DNA of 64,000 nucleotides from Styela clava. Lineage: Eukaryota; Chordata; Ascidiacea; Stolidobranchia; Styelidae. The notes beneath the pieces were generated by a model. The model did no database searches. It was given only the letters and a program-made list of their open reading frames with translations, and was not told the origin of the DNA. Position 1 is the stretch's first letter. The number at the start of each line of letters is the position of its first letter. Positions 1 through 13,257 of this stretch are shown here, one piece after another. Position numbers and translations under genes: made by a program. The stretch spans positions 11,251,135 to 11,315,134 of the forward strand of contig NC_135255.1 of NCBI RefSeq assembly GCF_964204865.1, given 5' to 3'.

Positions 1-3000
1 GACAGTCTTCATGACTAACACGAACGTGGAACGATCACAATGTGAATCATTTTTGATGACATCATCACACACAAAAAACGAATCCCACAGAGCTCACAGA
101 AATTTTTGGAATAAATGAAAGTAATGGCCTAGCAAAAAATACAATCATTAACCATCAAAATTTCAAATCAATTGGTCAAGTAACAGTTCAAAAATTTAAT
201 GCGATTTACCATGAAACTAAAATGTGAAAAACAGATATTTTCTGTTGATAATCAAGACCTTACAAATTGTGATGGTATTTCAAATGAAAAAACAGTTTTT
301 TTTTCTGAAGGAGAAAAACCCCGAAATGTGAGCGAGATGAAACAACATAACTAAGTTTTTTGCTTGATCATAAGATTCATAATAATAATAATAATTCACA
401 AATTTTTTGAAAAAAGATAGATTATCCCAAATTATAGTAACTACAGAATTAAATTTTAAATACAAACTATATGAAATTGATATCCACAACTATTACACAT
501 CAAAATCATCACATATGACCTATTTCACCAGGTATCTCCTCATTCTCCTGACATATTAGTGGTTGCTTTACAGAGTCTTGTTCGGAATGAAAGGCGTGAA
601 TGAGAGTCATATAAAAACATTATTTCACGATTTTTTTTGATTAAATATTGCATTGTTTATTTCTTTAACTTATTTGTTTTAACTTATAGGTTACATCCAT
701 TTACCACAGGTACTACTCACTACAAAGATAACACACTGAGTTATGCGTCATCAAAATATAACATTTCTTGATTCATAGTGATATAACAACAAACATACTC
801 ATAGTTATTATTAAATCATGACTGCAATTTACTATTTTCTTTGAAAATGGCAATAACTTGATCGATAATTCCCACAATTAACAAATTTTACCCAGGGATG
901 TCTAACTTAATCATATAAAAATGATATATAATATATGATATTATACAGTTTAAAAATAATTTAGATAACTTTTGACATTTGACAAGTCACAATAAAAATG
1001 TCGCAATAATCATCCCAATTTTTCAAATCAATTATTTTTGTAAAGATACCAGTTTGTGTCAGTTTCTCTGTTGAACATGAATTGAATTTGATTGCATTTA
1101 ATATACCTTGAATGATAATGTTTTTAAAAGTATATCTAAAAGTATTATAATGAGTAATTAAGTTATAAAATATAGATTATAGCTATCATAACACACAATA
1201 AATTTATTGTTGTTGCATATTTCTTTACAGCCTTAGTGAAACATATTGATGAGGTATTAGAATGGCCTCAGGGAACAGACCACAATTTCAGCTGACAAAA
1301 CAAAATCATCATCTCTATCTATCCTATTACATCATTTGTCAATAAGTTATTTTCTACGATAACTAAAGCAATTGCTGCAAACCTGCAGCTGCATAACAAC
1401 AGAAAAAACGTAATCAATGAAGTGTTGTTGGATTTCACTTACTGTTGGTATTAGAATGTATGGTGCTTCTAACAAGCGAACTTTCATGCATCAGGATAAC
1501 TGTGTACGGCTGACTACATTTTCTATGTTAGATGGAGATATCCTGGAGTCAGTTATTTGACAAAATGATAATACTAACAAAAAATAAATTCAGTTTATGT
1601 AATGATCAATTAGAAATGCTGTAGGTAAACTAGTGGCGGAATAAATTGTGCATTATTCGGTGCTCCCGAAGTATGCGAACCAAGATGGCGGACATCGGAA
1701 CGTAACATGGGTAACAGGTTACGGTTGGGCGATAATTTTTTTCCAATTTTTCTTATTTTAGTCCTATTATCAGTTCGAAGACTAGCCAAGAGCCTCCCGT
1801 AGTATTTATACCTAAAATTATGGCCTAACCCTAACCTAGTACACATATTACATTCCGATGTCCGCCATCTTGGTTCGCATACTTCGGGAGCCCCCATTAT
1901 TCAATTGAGTTTCATTATTTAGTAAGGAGTCACAAAGTCCTTGCCACGCACGACTGTCGATTTTATGTAGCTGGTGTATTGACAACCTATAACCTAAATA
2001 ACATGCGTGGCTATTCCGTGGTTATGAGGAAAGTATGTAAACCGATTGAAACTAAAAAAGACAGAATAACAGCCTTCTCTTGTATACCTTTAGTCACTGA
2101 CAGATTCAAACTAACTGTCCGTACTTACTATGATGTCATGACTCGTGAGGTTTTCTCACAAATTTAAATTTGACATTGGTTTCATCATTAATAAGACTCA
2201 TGTTTACAAATTTTGATTTCCTTTGTTACAAACACACAAAACATCGCAACAGTTTGTGCAGTGTCTCATTAAATTGGTGGATTGATGAATTTAGTACAAA
2301 TTGCAAAAGCATATTATTGAATAAAGGGAACACACTGCATTACCATATTTCAAACATGACATGAAATCAAAAATAAATCTGTGTTTCAAAAATATAATAT
2401 TCAATCATAAAGTTAAATATTGTAATTGTAAAGATATATTTATTTTTAGTTTTTGCGGGTCGAAAGATTTCAGATTTATATCTAAGTTAGACAAGTTCAC
2501 AACCATAACTACCACTTAGCTGGGAAAATATGAAATTTCTATTATTACAGTCAATGCGTAATATGGAAAGTTGCAAAATTCAAAAGAGCATGTCATTCAA
2601 ATACAGATAAACAGGAAGCATAGGCTTGCGTCATATCATAGCACAATAGAAATACAAACTAATTTGTTTTGTGCTGTAAATCGATTCCAATATAGATATT
2701 ATGACTCTTCCTATGGGAGTAAGGATGTTTAAGAAATTTGATCCCGTCCATCTGGGAAACATATCTGTAGTACTACTCATAAAGAAATAATAGAAAATTA
2801 GCTATCATCTACTACAAAAAGATTTGCTGGTGGAGAAATGAAACAAGTCCAAATATGGAAAGCCCTCAACTTAAATTGGAAAAGGCCCTGATAAAATGGT
2901 TGCGCTCTGAAATTTTCAGTGGTTAAAGATTGTTGTTTATATTCAGAATAGCAGATTATCCAGTATATGCCACCCCTACTGGTATTCAAATCCCAGTGAA

Positions 3001-3528
3001 GAGATAAGTATAATGAATAACATTGAACATTTCATGAAATAGAATACCGCAATTTCAAATAATAAATCAGACCACCCAATGTTTTTTTCAATTCATAACA
3101 TAATAAATGTTACCCATGCTAAACAATGTCTACAAAATGATTTTAACATGATAAATCAAACAGCCCATAATTAATACTGGCGAATAAATCATAATATTCA
3201 TTACAAATACCTTTATTAACAAAAAATATTCCGAAGATCGTCATGAAAATATGTTTTTCATATTGAATTTAAAACATGACACAGACATCGGATTCTGATA
3301 TCAAAATGAAAAACCACAAAATTTTTCAATAAAAATTTTCGAAGCTGCCGATATAATATTTCAAGTTTGCGGAGAAAATATGAAATGGACTATTCCAACT
3401 GTGATACTGAATAAATGGTAAAAAGTAAAAAATGGTACAGGTTTTACAATACCATTGAAAATATCTAATAAAAATACATGATTAATAAAAGTCTGTCTCA
3501 TTGAGGTTGGCCATTATTAAAAACACAC
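1..3528. other. No recognised gene; AT-rich sequence with one MITE
   Basis: I see no exon that I can assign. The reading frames are short and look random. The later exons of DNAAF3 (minus strand) could in principle lie here, but I searched for its conserved downstream motifs and did not find them, so they are probably further left. Positions about 61-180 resemble 53781-53905, so this end carries a dispersed repeat. A MITE occupies 1659-1894. Confidence 0.5.
1659..1894. mobile_element. MITE with 46-bp terminal inverted repeats and 8-bp TSD
   Basis: The 5' end starts GGTGCTCCCGAAGTATGCGA and the reverse complement of the 3' end starts GGGGCTCCCGAAGTATGCGA. The two ends match over about 46 bases with two differences. 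The element is flanked by a perfect 8-bp direct repeat, CATTATTC, at 1651-1658 and 1895-1902. It has no coding capacity. An 8-bp duplication fits hAT or P-type transposition. A shorter, more diverged relative lies at 17053-17164. Confidence 0.88.
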
Positions 3529-5346
3529 CTTTAGTTGTGACATATCCACAATCGGCATTCTCTCATCAGCATAATCCAGGTCACTTATCATTTCTAAGAA
3601 CAAATTTCCTTTGTCTTGAACATATTGATAAGTTTGCTGGCGTATTAATGTATTGCCATATATTTCAGCAAACAGTTCAGTCTTTTCTGAAAATAATAAA
3701 TGTTTTGGTTTTATCTTATAACATAAAAATCTGGAGAAATATAAAAAAATATCTTTTGAATAATCTCTCATATATGGCCAAACAAAAAAATAAAAAAGGG
3801 ATTAAGGAGCAAATTCCAATGTTTGATTGGCTCTTCAAAATGAGCAAGATAAATAATATACCAGAAACCAGACAAACAAAAATCAACCTAGAATTTAAAG
3901 TCCAGGCTCTGGAATATGCTTTGAGTTTAGATAGATAAGGAATTGAGATAGGAGAATCTGATAACTAAAATATATCAGATATAGAGTAAATAGAATAAAT
4001 TAAAAAAATATAAAAATAAACTCAAATTTTCTGAAACACTTGAAGTACATGTTTTATCATTCCAGACATTCTCAGAAAAACCATAATTGATTATCCAAGT
4101 ATAAAGAGGTCGTTTCTCCAAATAACCATGTCTGTCTATTTTACATCCTACAATTAAGATAAATGGTTTGACGTTTATTTACCTTGCAAACCCATTTTGT
4201 GGGTAGGTTCAACTGCCAACGTGATAAGAAGCAGATGCCTCGCTAATAGTTCAGGATTGTTTTCTATGACATAGAACTGGAAAAAAACAGAAGGTTGTTA
4301 TTTATCATACAAATAACTGTGTAAATTGAACAAATTTTCGATGCTATTTAGTGTGATTTTGAATATTCCAAATGGATCGATTTTAAAGGAAAAATATGAA
4401 ACAAAAGGTTCAGGTGGTACGAGTACTAACATTGTGCGTGTCACAGGCTAAACCACCGGACCCAGGATAAAGTAAATTGGGTAGGCGATTTTGATTTTTT
4501 TTGGAGAGTGAATAAACAATAATATCGGTTGGAGACTGAAGACTTATCGATCGAAACTGCATTTCGATTCATGACTCTATAGTGACACCGCGTGTCCCAT
4601 CACTAATTAATTCATAACTAGCTAATTATATGACATAATTCATCAAAAATCAATAGGCTTCTGGTCCGAGATATGATGAATGCACATGCAAAATTCGGAG
4701 CAGATTCAACCATGCCTTCATGAGATAACGCGTGCAGATAACAGACAGACAAACAGACAAATACCTATCAACATACTTACCGATCTAAAGATCGATAAGT
4801 AATAAATGTAATTTACATTAAATAGCATTATATCAAAGAGACTCAAACACCCTTAACATAATTATCTATCCTAAATCAAACATAATTTCAATTTGGCTTA
4901 GTCCACTATATTTCAGAAATAGAATTGAGCCGCTAACAATAAAACCAGTATATTTAATTTTAAATAGAATCAAGAACGTGTTGCTCTATATTTCATAAAA
5001 ATAATTAAAAATGTTTTGTGACAAAAACTCAGCAATGGATCAAGAAGAAACATGCTTGTAATATATCTTATATCAATAACATAACTACTTCTCTCACAAT
5101 CATAAACAGACGGTTAATATATAACAGATAGGCATTCTACCATATGTGCATGGTGGTCCCTAAAATTATATACAAATATTTAGTAATATCTCACATGTAT
5201 TTTCCTGTGTTTGTGCCTTTTTCTTTGTGCAATAGTTTTAATAATATGTCGACAGTCTCCTGCCCCGACAATGAGGATGTTAAGGGATTCATGTTCATTT
5301 TTACTTGCACCTTTGGACATTTCCATTCCATGATTGTTTTCATCAA
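3529..5346 (-). CDS. DNAAF3: Dynein axonemal assembly factor 3 (DNAAF3), partial, three internal exons
   Basis: DNAAF3 is a cytoplasmic factor needed to preassemble axonemal dynein arms for motile cilia. Three exons read on the minus strand: 5346-5195, 4276-4183 and 3686-3529. All have AG acceptors and GT donors, and the phases agree across both joins. The first encodes the start of the methyltransferase-like domain (LNILIVGAGDCRHIIKTIAQ, compare LDVLLLGSVDGRHLLRTL in human). The second encodes FYVIENNPELLARHLLLITL ending in HKMGLQ. The third encodes LFAEIYGNTLIRQQTYQYVQ and continues to MSQLK. These follow the human protein in order with no gap. The initiator exon was not found, and the exons after residue LK were not found and probably lie left of the window. 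The first exon has a near-identical second copy at 13438-13589. Confidence 0.86.
4521..4803. repeat. Dispersed repeat, copy 1 of 3
   Basis: This unit begins near AATATCGGTTGGAGACTG, contains ACTTATCGATCGA, a GACAGACAAACAGACAAAT stretch, and ends with the hairpin-like CGATCTAAAGATCGATAAGT. Related copies lie at 17712-18096 and 53976-54207 in the same orientation. I see no reading frame and no clear target-site duplication. It may be the 3' part of a retroelement or a MITE with short ends. Confidence 0.75.
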
Positions 5347-5363
5347 CTGAAAGAAATACAGAT
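5096..5363. repeat. Duplicated segment A (DNAAF3 exon plus flanking intron)
   Basis: This 268-bp segment is repeated at 13339-13606 with no insertions or deletions and nine differences that I counted (about 97% identity). It contains the whole 152-bp DNAAF3 exon (5195-5346) with its splice sites and about 100 bp of downstream intron. Copy A is the one in line with the other DNAAF3 exons. Confidence 0.93.
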
Positions 5364-8300
5364 ATGTACCGTAATTTAGAAGAAAATTTTTGAATTATTA
5401 GATTTAGATGTATACAACAAAAATATAATTTACTATCATCATTCAATGTGACTGCGGTTATCTCTTATGTTCATATATGACCCAAAAGATTTGAAAATAC
5501 TTGCCATATTCTCAATGGAGCGCATACTTTATAACGAATATGAATATGAAGAGATCTGAGATCACAATAATAAAGTGCCTCTATGGCATAAAAAGCAGCA
5601 CAATTTCTTTCCCCCACCTGTGTTGATCCCCCAAACCTAAACCGTATCGACCATTTTTCATATCTCAATTTTTAAAAGGCATCGGACCCTGTTGAAGTAC
5701 TGCGCAGCAGGGTTGGGGAGCCAGTTATAAATTACAATGGGTACGGCTCCAGCGCCACAGTATATTTTACTTGTAGCTCCAGCTCCGACGCTCTATTTTT
5801 AAGCTCGGAGCGGGGTGCCAACTCCTGCTCCTTAACATAAATTTTTTTAGGTATTACCGTACCTTTATCATGAAACATCAGCCCAAATTTAACTTGAAAC
5901 TTAAAAATTAATGTTACAAGTTTAATTAACAAAAAATTATAGGATGAAAAGGATAGATTTCATTATTTCTATATTACAGCGTATTACAACATTATAAAAG
6001 ATCCAGCTCCATCTATTTGCTTGGCTCCAACCCCGTGTGGAAGTGGTGACTCCTCTGCGGCCCATGGGCCGGGGCCACGGCCCATCGAATCGGGCCTCAG
6101 CCCATCAGGCTATGGGCCGCGCCCATCAAATTGTGTAAGAGGACTATTCACTTGGCTAACACAAACAGTCCCCGAACTCATAATAGAACTTTAATGTAAA
6201 AAATCTGATCTGTTTTTGTCCTGACCCTAACCTGGTACACATACTACAGGAGTATATTTTTTTGGTTCAAATTTTGACAACTTTGTAAAAATTGAAAATT
6301 TTGGTAAGATAATTGAATTTTTCCTGATGGGGCCGCGGCCCATTGCTTGATGGGCCACGGCCCATGTGGCCCAATCAGATGGGCCGTGGCCCCGGCCCAT
6401 AGGCTGTAGAGGAGTCACCACTCCTGTAGCCAACCCCGTCCCTGTAAAATGTTACGGCTCCACAGTTCTAGCTACCAAGCCCCGTTTCACAGACACTACT
6501 CCGTCCATCGGTGTTGGGTAAAAGCCCCTAAACCCTTGAATCTAGAGTCAGCGGCCGTCCGATTCGCCGAGTAGGGTCAATGACGAGTTCAAGTCACTCC
6601 ATTTCGATGACTTGAGTCACTTCGAGTCTTTGATAAATTGAACTTAGATTACAACTCGAGTCGAGTCAATGACTCAAGCCTCTCCAACACTGTTAGCTAG
6701 TTTAATTTGCTGCAATACACGAACCTGATTACTTTTATTATTTATAATATTATTGGGTTATGCCATTTCTCCTATCCTGTCTAAAACATACTTTGTGTTA
6801 TTTTTTATTTCACTAATCAGAGTTTTAGGTTGTATTAATTAGATCTGAATTAGAGTAGATGTATTATTTTTTATTTGTGAACATTGGATTTATAAAAAAA
6901 CACTCAAGTTGGTGATCTGTAAAGAATCTGCTCATCAGACTTCCCAACAAATATTGCTTAGCCTTTGAGTCAAATTTTAAAAACAAAAACTGGGAGTTTC
7001 TTACCCTCTGCTTGCAAGTCCAGAGACGAAGTAAATCCCCACCAAGTAATAGATCCAAAACCTTCTCCTCCAGATGACATATTGTGCCGATGGGTGGTGT
7101 TCAACTCAACAATAAAGGAATTTAATAAAACATGGTTAAAAACAATTTAGAAAGACCTGGAGTAAGCTACATTAGCTAAGCTGCAAAAAATAAATTCTGT
7201 AATATGTTGAATGCTTTACTTTTGTAGATGTTGCCTCAACCACTACAGACAAAGCAAAATAAATGGAAAATTTAAAGCCTAAGTAGACATGTAGATGCAC
7301 TCAATTAAATTTGTTTGAGACTTATAACAATGTAATACTAGTCTATGGACGTATTCTGGCAACCTTTACAGAACAGCACAGTTCTTCTATTCCAAGAAAC
7401 CAAGTACAATAGTTAGTGCCAACCCCTACTTTACGAGACAGTCTTGGCCTCCATATCGGCAAACTGACAATGCGCAATGCCTCATTAAAATTATTACTGA
7501 AACAAACATGCATGACGTGATCGCTTCTTGAAGACTATTATTTATCTTTTTTTCCAAATTCTTTTTGAGTCTTCTGAGATTCGATGTTTCAACCCAGATT
7601 TTGCTGAATTTTATGTTTCATGGGCACTTCATCATATCTGCATATTACAGTATTAATAAATGACATTTGATGACTTTTTTTTATTAATTGGCTGAAATTT
7701 TGCCAACATTTTGAAAATTGTTACTGCGTTTATTATGATATCAGACAACTGTATAGTGATAATTGTTTGATTTTTCAAAATTATGCAATAAACACAAGTA
7801 TATGATAGACTGATACTGTGATAGATGTAGCCTATACTTTGCCTTTCTTAATCCTGTAACTCATGAATTAACGTTACCTGTTATAACATAATTCACTCTT
7901 ATTCAGTTCATTGTTTAGTAGTAGTGCTTCAAGTCATTACTACATTAACCTTATCACAAACCCATTTCTGCTATTACAGTATTGAAAATATATGCAATAT
8001 ATTTTACATTTTTGTGTTCTTTTTTTGTTTGCCTTTTTTTGTATTACCGGTAATGCATTCGAATGTTTAACCATATCGACTTTGAGGTAGGCTATAAAAA
8101 ATTAACGGAAATGAAATCATGAGCAAAATTATAAGAGCAGGCATATACGATACCGTGCCGGTGCGATAAAAATTCTGAAATTTGGCAAACGGCGTGCCTT
8201 TGTCTAGTGGTCGCATAAGACAAAAATTTTGGAAAAGATTGAAGTTATAGCCTATTTTTTGTTATGAAAAATAAACTGAATAAACAAATAATGAACTTCA

Positions 8301-9848
8301 GAACCAGATAACTGAGACTAAAAATTGAGACTCTCCTGTTTTTTTTTTTTTTTTGCCAAATAAATTCCAATGCCAAACTCTCCTGTTTCAGAACGCACAA
8401 CTCTGCGACTTTTCGCTATGAAGAACATGAAAACAGGCGCAACGGTTGGCGCAGAAACAAGTTTATTAGTTATTTGTCTAAGCTTTGCTGCCACCCGATG
8501 GTTTGTTGATAATAATTATTTTGTTGAATACGTATAATTTTGGAAATATGTTTTGCTCAATGACATTAAACAACATGATAGGCAACTCTGACGTCACTCC
8601 ATAAGACTACAGGCAAAACATTGTATTTCATGATACGCTCCAATGCACATATTTCTCGTCGCCTTTCGCGTCCGTTTTCCGCTCGCTTTTGCTACTCGGC
8701 GTCTTTTTTACGTGTAGTACCTGCCTTTTTGCGCCTGTAACGAAACAAAATAATCTCTATATCTAAAAAGTTTTGCTTACTTGGAAAGCTGGAATAACAG
8801 GCAAGCTGTAAAGAGCAATTCTGGACATCATAGACGTTTTTTTTTTATCAGAGAAGATTACAAACGCGATAGCGGAAAGATTTGTGTGGAACATTTTGCA
8901 GATAATGACAAAGTTCAAAGTTAGTAATTTTTATGTTTGCGCTTAATCATTGAAATTTCATTTAAAGAGGGTGTCATACAAAACTGTGCTGCGATACAAT
9001 TCCATAACACAAAGTTTGCACCTATCGAACTTGCTTTTGTAGGTGAATTTATTAGACATATTACATATTCAGTTAATCGTAGGTAACATTGCTGGTACAT
9101 AATGCATCGTAGATAGGTTTGTTTAAATTTAGGAATTTAGCTCATAGCCCACTAATTAATATTATCTTCTATGCAGGAGGTTGCAGGGCTGAATTCAACT
9201 TGCAGCCTTACCGATCACCTGACGATGCTCATTTAGTTTGGCTCGAGCAAGTCTTCTTGAAATGCTTGTGTGGATGGAAACTACCCATATTTTTTGCCTT
9301 CCTCCGATTTTAGACAAATTTATTCTGAGGGATTTCGCATATAATTCTCACTGATTGTTGGCTGTTTATAATTCCTATTGATTGTGAATTCTGATTATAA
9401 CAATGAGTTGAAAATTTTTTTACCTAATTTACTGGCACCTTCTTCTTGTCAATACTTCAAGCTGAGGTAATAAACATGACAATACATTTATGTCATCTGG
9501 AAGCAAAATATGCACACTAATTAATAGTTTGGCACATTGAGATAATACATCATGACAGAAAATACAAGTTAAAGATATGTATGACCATCACATGGTAATT
9601 AAAATTAAAAAAAATTAATAGGGGCTGTGGAGTATGGAAAGTTCAAGACAAAGAAAAGAACAAATGTTCATAGCTCATGAACTCTCAATTTTGCCTCCAT
9701 TGCTTTGTGAAGGCCAATATATTTCGAGTGGCTGAATTGGTTTACCTTTATGATAGCAACGATTTTGTATTTAATATAGCGAGATTATTTTAATTTAATT
9801 GAAGTGATATAATTTCCCAAAGCAATGCTTGAATCGTCTAGAATAGAT
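5364..9848. other. Intergenic or upstream intron; repeat-rich, no gene recognised
   Basis: No convincing exon was found. The first exon of DNAAF3 should lie somewhere upstream (higher coordinates) of 5346 but I could not identify it. The part from 5708 to about 6693 is a composite of transposon-like sequence, including a foldback at 6042-6422 and a short hAT-like element near 6511-6693 that ends in CTCTCCAACACTG. The part from about 8090 to 8760 is richer in CG dinucleotides but has no open frame. Confidence 0.5.
6042..6422. mobile_element. Foldback/MITE-like element with long GC-rich inverted repeats
   Basis: The left end reads AGTGGTGACTCCTCT and the right end reads AGAGGAGTCACCACT, exact inverse. 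Inside are repeated GGGCC/GGCCC-rich stretches that also pair (GGGCCGGGGCCACGGCCCAT on the left, its near inverse on the right). The centre carries sequence related to the MITE family at 54712 and 57285 (a ...CCTAACCTGGTACACA segment). I see no clean target-site duplication. It sits inside another low-complexity repeat rich in GGCTCC words. Confidence 0.7.
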
Positions 9849-11036
9849 CAGTGGTGTCAAACTCATGGGTTTTCGAGAGCCGCATTGCATTTTGAAAATT
9901 GTAAAAAGAGCCGCAAACAGTTTTTGATAATGTATACTTAAAAGATATTTTTAAGATAGTTTTAGTTTGTGACATATATTGTGATGCAACTAAACAGTTG
10001 GATTAAGTTTTATTATTTTCTTCAATTTCAAATGCAATTACATATTAATATTTGCACCCCACTATTATTGCAACATTTGCAAGTTACAGTATTTATTATA
10101 GAAAATCGTAAAATTCTATGTACAACCATCAAAATCATTTTTGAACAAGCTTTGAATAAGGAAAAAATAATACATACACTAAAAATAACTTAATCTAAAT
10201 ATATGAACCTAAAATTAACAAAAATACTACAGTATAAACTCAATGTTTTAATAATTACATTTGTCCTGGCGTTTGGCATCTTTTTTGTGTCACCAGCATA
10301 CTAACCCAGTCTGAAATGATTTTATAGTACCAACTCTAACTAACGAGGCCACATGATCATGGGTTTATCTGGATCTTTACGAATGTTTAATTAATTCCAG
10401 TAATGCAAAAAAGTTACTTTTATCATTTCATGTATAGATCAGTAAAAAAACAAATGACAGATTTTTTCGACAAGACATTTCGCACTACATTGCGTGGCAT
10501 AGGATTGCTTGAATTATTATTGATATTGATTTTTAGTAACTAAGTCGTTGTATAATTATATTAATATACAAACACATGGAAATTTTCTGTTCGAAGTTGG
10601 TCTTCGAATTTGTCGTATTGACTGCTGAGCTTATTGTGTTTTTTGATTGTATTGACGGAAATATGACAAATTAAACAATGTGCTTCAGAATTTTGTGAAG
10701 AGCAGAAATGTTACAACTCCCATTTTCTTCGAAAATGCCACCTTCTTCATGTACTTTGCGTTTAATTTAATTACTCAAGTGTTTTATTCAAGTATTCTTT
10801 TGCTAGCTTGATGTGTATTCTTAATTGGGTCAAAATGTGGACAAAAAAATTAATATTCCAAAACTACTTTCAGTAAATTGTTTTCTGTGTGAATAATCAA
10901 TTTCACTTTAGAAAGTTTGAAAAATCTATTACATTTAGATAAAAAAAAAAAAACTTCAAAAATACTATTACAATTATTGTTAAGCGTTCGAGGGCCGCAC
11001 TGGAAGTTCTCTGGGGCCGCGAGTTTGAGATCCCTG
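9849..11036. mobile_element. Non-autonomous hAT-like element
   Basis: The left end is CAGTGGTGTCAAACTCATGG and the reverse complement of the right end is CAGGGATCTCAAACTCGCGG, typical hAT termini. Flanking octamers are GAATAGAT (9841-9848) and GTCTAGAT (11037-11044), which agree at six of eight positions. The 1.2-kb interior has only short, non-transposase reading frames. Confidence 0.75.
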
Positions 11037-12858
11037 GTCTAGATTGAAGTTGTTCAAAAAATATATGATAGTATTTTATCATGAATGATGATTATACCCC
11101 TTCCGGAATTTCTTCTATAGTACTACCAAAAGTTGATGAACCAAATATAACACAGGTGCAGTGAGGTACCCGTAATCCTCATTTCCAAAGCTGTTTTAAG
11201 TATGTCTGGCGTGTTTTGTGCCTTTTTACAAATAAGACCGCTTATGCAATCTTACGCTTTGGAATTTTTAGTTATTTTCCTCAAGCCCTGCAGGATGTGG
11301 GGGCCATACACAACTCTACCGGAGGGTCAAATGTCTTTGCATGCCTCCATAGGTTGTTTTTCTATTGCAATTTTCAATTGCATTATATTTCTTGGAATCA
11401 CACTGTCACTGATATGTCGCCAGACTTCTGATATCTCCCCGTCTGCTATAGTTGTCCTGTGAATAAATAATAGGAAATTGAGATTAGACGAATAGTTGAA
11501 AGTTTTGCTTTATGTCGGCTTAATTTCTTGATTGATATACTTACTATTTCTGCTATTGCCTCTTGTGCTGCAAGAGTCTCACAATGCTTAGACAGGTTTG
11601 TCCACAACTTTCACATCTGAAGAAAGAGAGGAGATTTATTAATTTTCGTTAAGAATAAATAAAGCAGTCTATATGATTCAGAATGGAAAAGCTAATAAAT
11701 CCAATATCTCATGTTTTATTTAAAAAATATTTTACTGAATTTGGTATATAAACCAACTAATAAAAGGGTTTAGTCAGAAAATTACAAGCATTCGTGGCTC
11801 CAAATACTTGAGAAATCAGACTATACAATATAGACCGGTATGAGTGAAATGTTAGGTGAACTTGTTAACACTTTGATTCAATACGCAAATAAAAGTGAAT
11901 GCGTAATAGTATGTTACAATGAGCAGCAATCAACAATGAGTATATATCCTCACTGATTAAAAAAATCTAACTGGAGGTGCATGAACTATTTGAAACCATA
12001 AGGGGTAAGTAAATATGTAATTTGGCAAATGGGCAACTACGTACCGTACTGAATTAATAACTTCGTAGTATTTGACAAAGGCTGGCTTTCCCACATGTAC
12101 TTAACAGTGCGATGCCCGGGTGTGATATACAACAATAGTATTCACCTTACCTTTTACCGATTTCTTTTTACCCCAACTTTCAAAAATATCATTAAAATCG
12201 ACAACAACTGTCAAAGCAGACACGAACACCATTCGTGCTACGCCTTGAAAGCAGCACACATCCGCTCGTTTTCGTCTCGTCAAGTATGTGCATTGGAGCG
12301 TGCTATCGAATACGATCTTCGGACAAAAATGCCGGAGTTGCGCATCATGTTGTTTAATGTCATTGGTTTTGCTATACAAATACACTCGTTACCATATTTA
12401 TAATGTTAGTCGAATTGTCTACAATTAAGCTCCTATATTAAAGATGTATGCAGTCAGACCCAAATACATATTTGACTGTCAGAAGCTGAGAATCTTAAAT
12501 GTTTGTCGCTAAGTTCAATCATATTTTAATTAGATATCTTTGATAACCGATAATGTGACGAAGAGCAGAGACAGGTTTGTAGTCGATTTCTAAATAAATA
12601 AACAGGCACCAGTCATGGCAAGAATGGGATGTTAGAAACACGACAATCGAAACGAAAAAAAAACGAGAAATATAGAAACACCAGACTGGCTAAAGGGGCG
12701 TGAAAGATGAAGTATATAAATGCTCTAATTCAAATATAATTTGCGGATATGATAAAAACGTGGCGAATAAATGATGAGCGTCCAAGATTGAGTGACAAAA
12801 TGTGTTTCGAGCGAATGAATTGAATTAACTTGAAATTGAATAAGAGATTGATCGATAT
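11037..12858. other. No gene recognised
   Basis: Short overlapping frames at 11202-11462 and 12095-12403 do not resemble any protein I know. A minus-strand stretch near 11330-11456 has an AG acceptor and an open frame of about 42 codons, but it does not join in frame to a second exon-like stretch near 11540-11620, so I do not call a gene. Confidence 0.4.
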
Positions 12859-13182
12859 GATCAGCGTTAGGAATACGCTCGCCACCGCATCTCTGATTAC
12901 CCTTCGTGGGATCGCAGGTTCGAATCCCATGCGGGGCTGATCATGTGCAAGAGGATTGCTGGACTCCTCGCCGCCGTAGGGTGGTTCACGTAACCGCTGG
13001 TCGGTTACGGCTTCCTCCGCCATCAAGTCCATGCTTCCGAAAACAAATACCTGACTAACTAATCCCATACCCGACATGGACTGGTAACCGGACGACGACG
13101 ACGCCATATCATTAGGCCGTCTTATCGGTTATCCTCTCCCCCGGGATAAATATGTAAATCCTATCCTATCCCCTATCTATGA
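12859..13182 (+). mobile_element. tRNA-headed SINE
   Basis: The head at 12859-12942 has a perfect 7-bp acceptor-like pairing (GATCAGC with GCTGATC) and a canonical RNA polymerase III B box, GGTTCGAATCC, near 12917. About 200 bp of unrelated body follow. The unit ends in a degenerate CCTAT repeat (about 13155-13182), as many SINEs do. The T-arm does not pair cleanly, so this is a derived tRNA-like promoter and not a working tRNA gene. Confidence 0.72.
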
Positions 13183-13257
13183 CCAGTGGTTTCAGCAGGA
13201 GCATTATATAATATTGTCCTTGGTTCCAACACGACGAAGCAATCCCCCACACATCAA

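Noticed and set aside
1610..1897. 95-codon minus-strand frame
   Set aside because: It lies almost wholly in the MITE at 1659-1894 and reads through its inverted repeats.
2798..2989. 63-codon minus-strand frame as a further DNAAF3 exon
   Set aside because: It does not match any part of DNAAF3 after the MSQLK segment, and other downstream DNAAF3 motifs were not found nearby.
11330..11620. Two exon-like minus-strand stretches (ATSEVWRHISDS-type frame and HCETLAAQEA-type frame)
   Set aside because: Each looks open and has a plausible splice site, but their phases do not match when joined and neither resembles a protein I know.
12101..12403. Overlapping frames of about 100 codons on both strands
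   Set aside because: No conserved motif and no splice partners; overlapping opposite-strand frames suggest chance.
12730..13107. 125-codon minus-strand frame
   Set aside because: It reads antisense through the SINE at 12859-13182.
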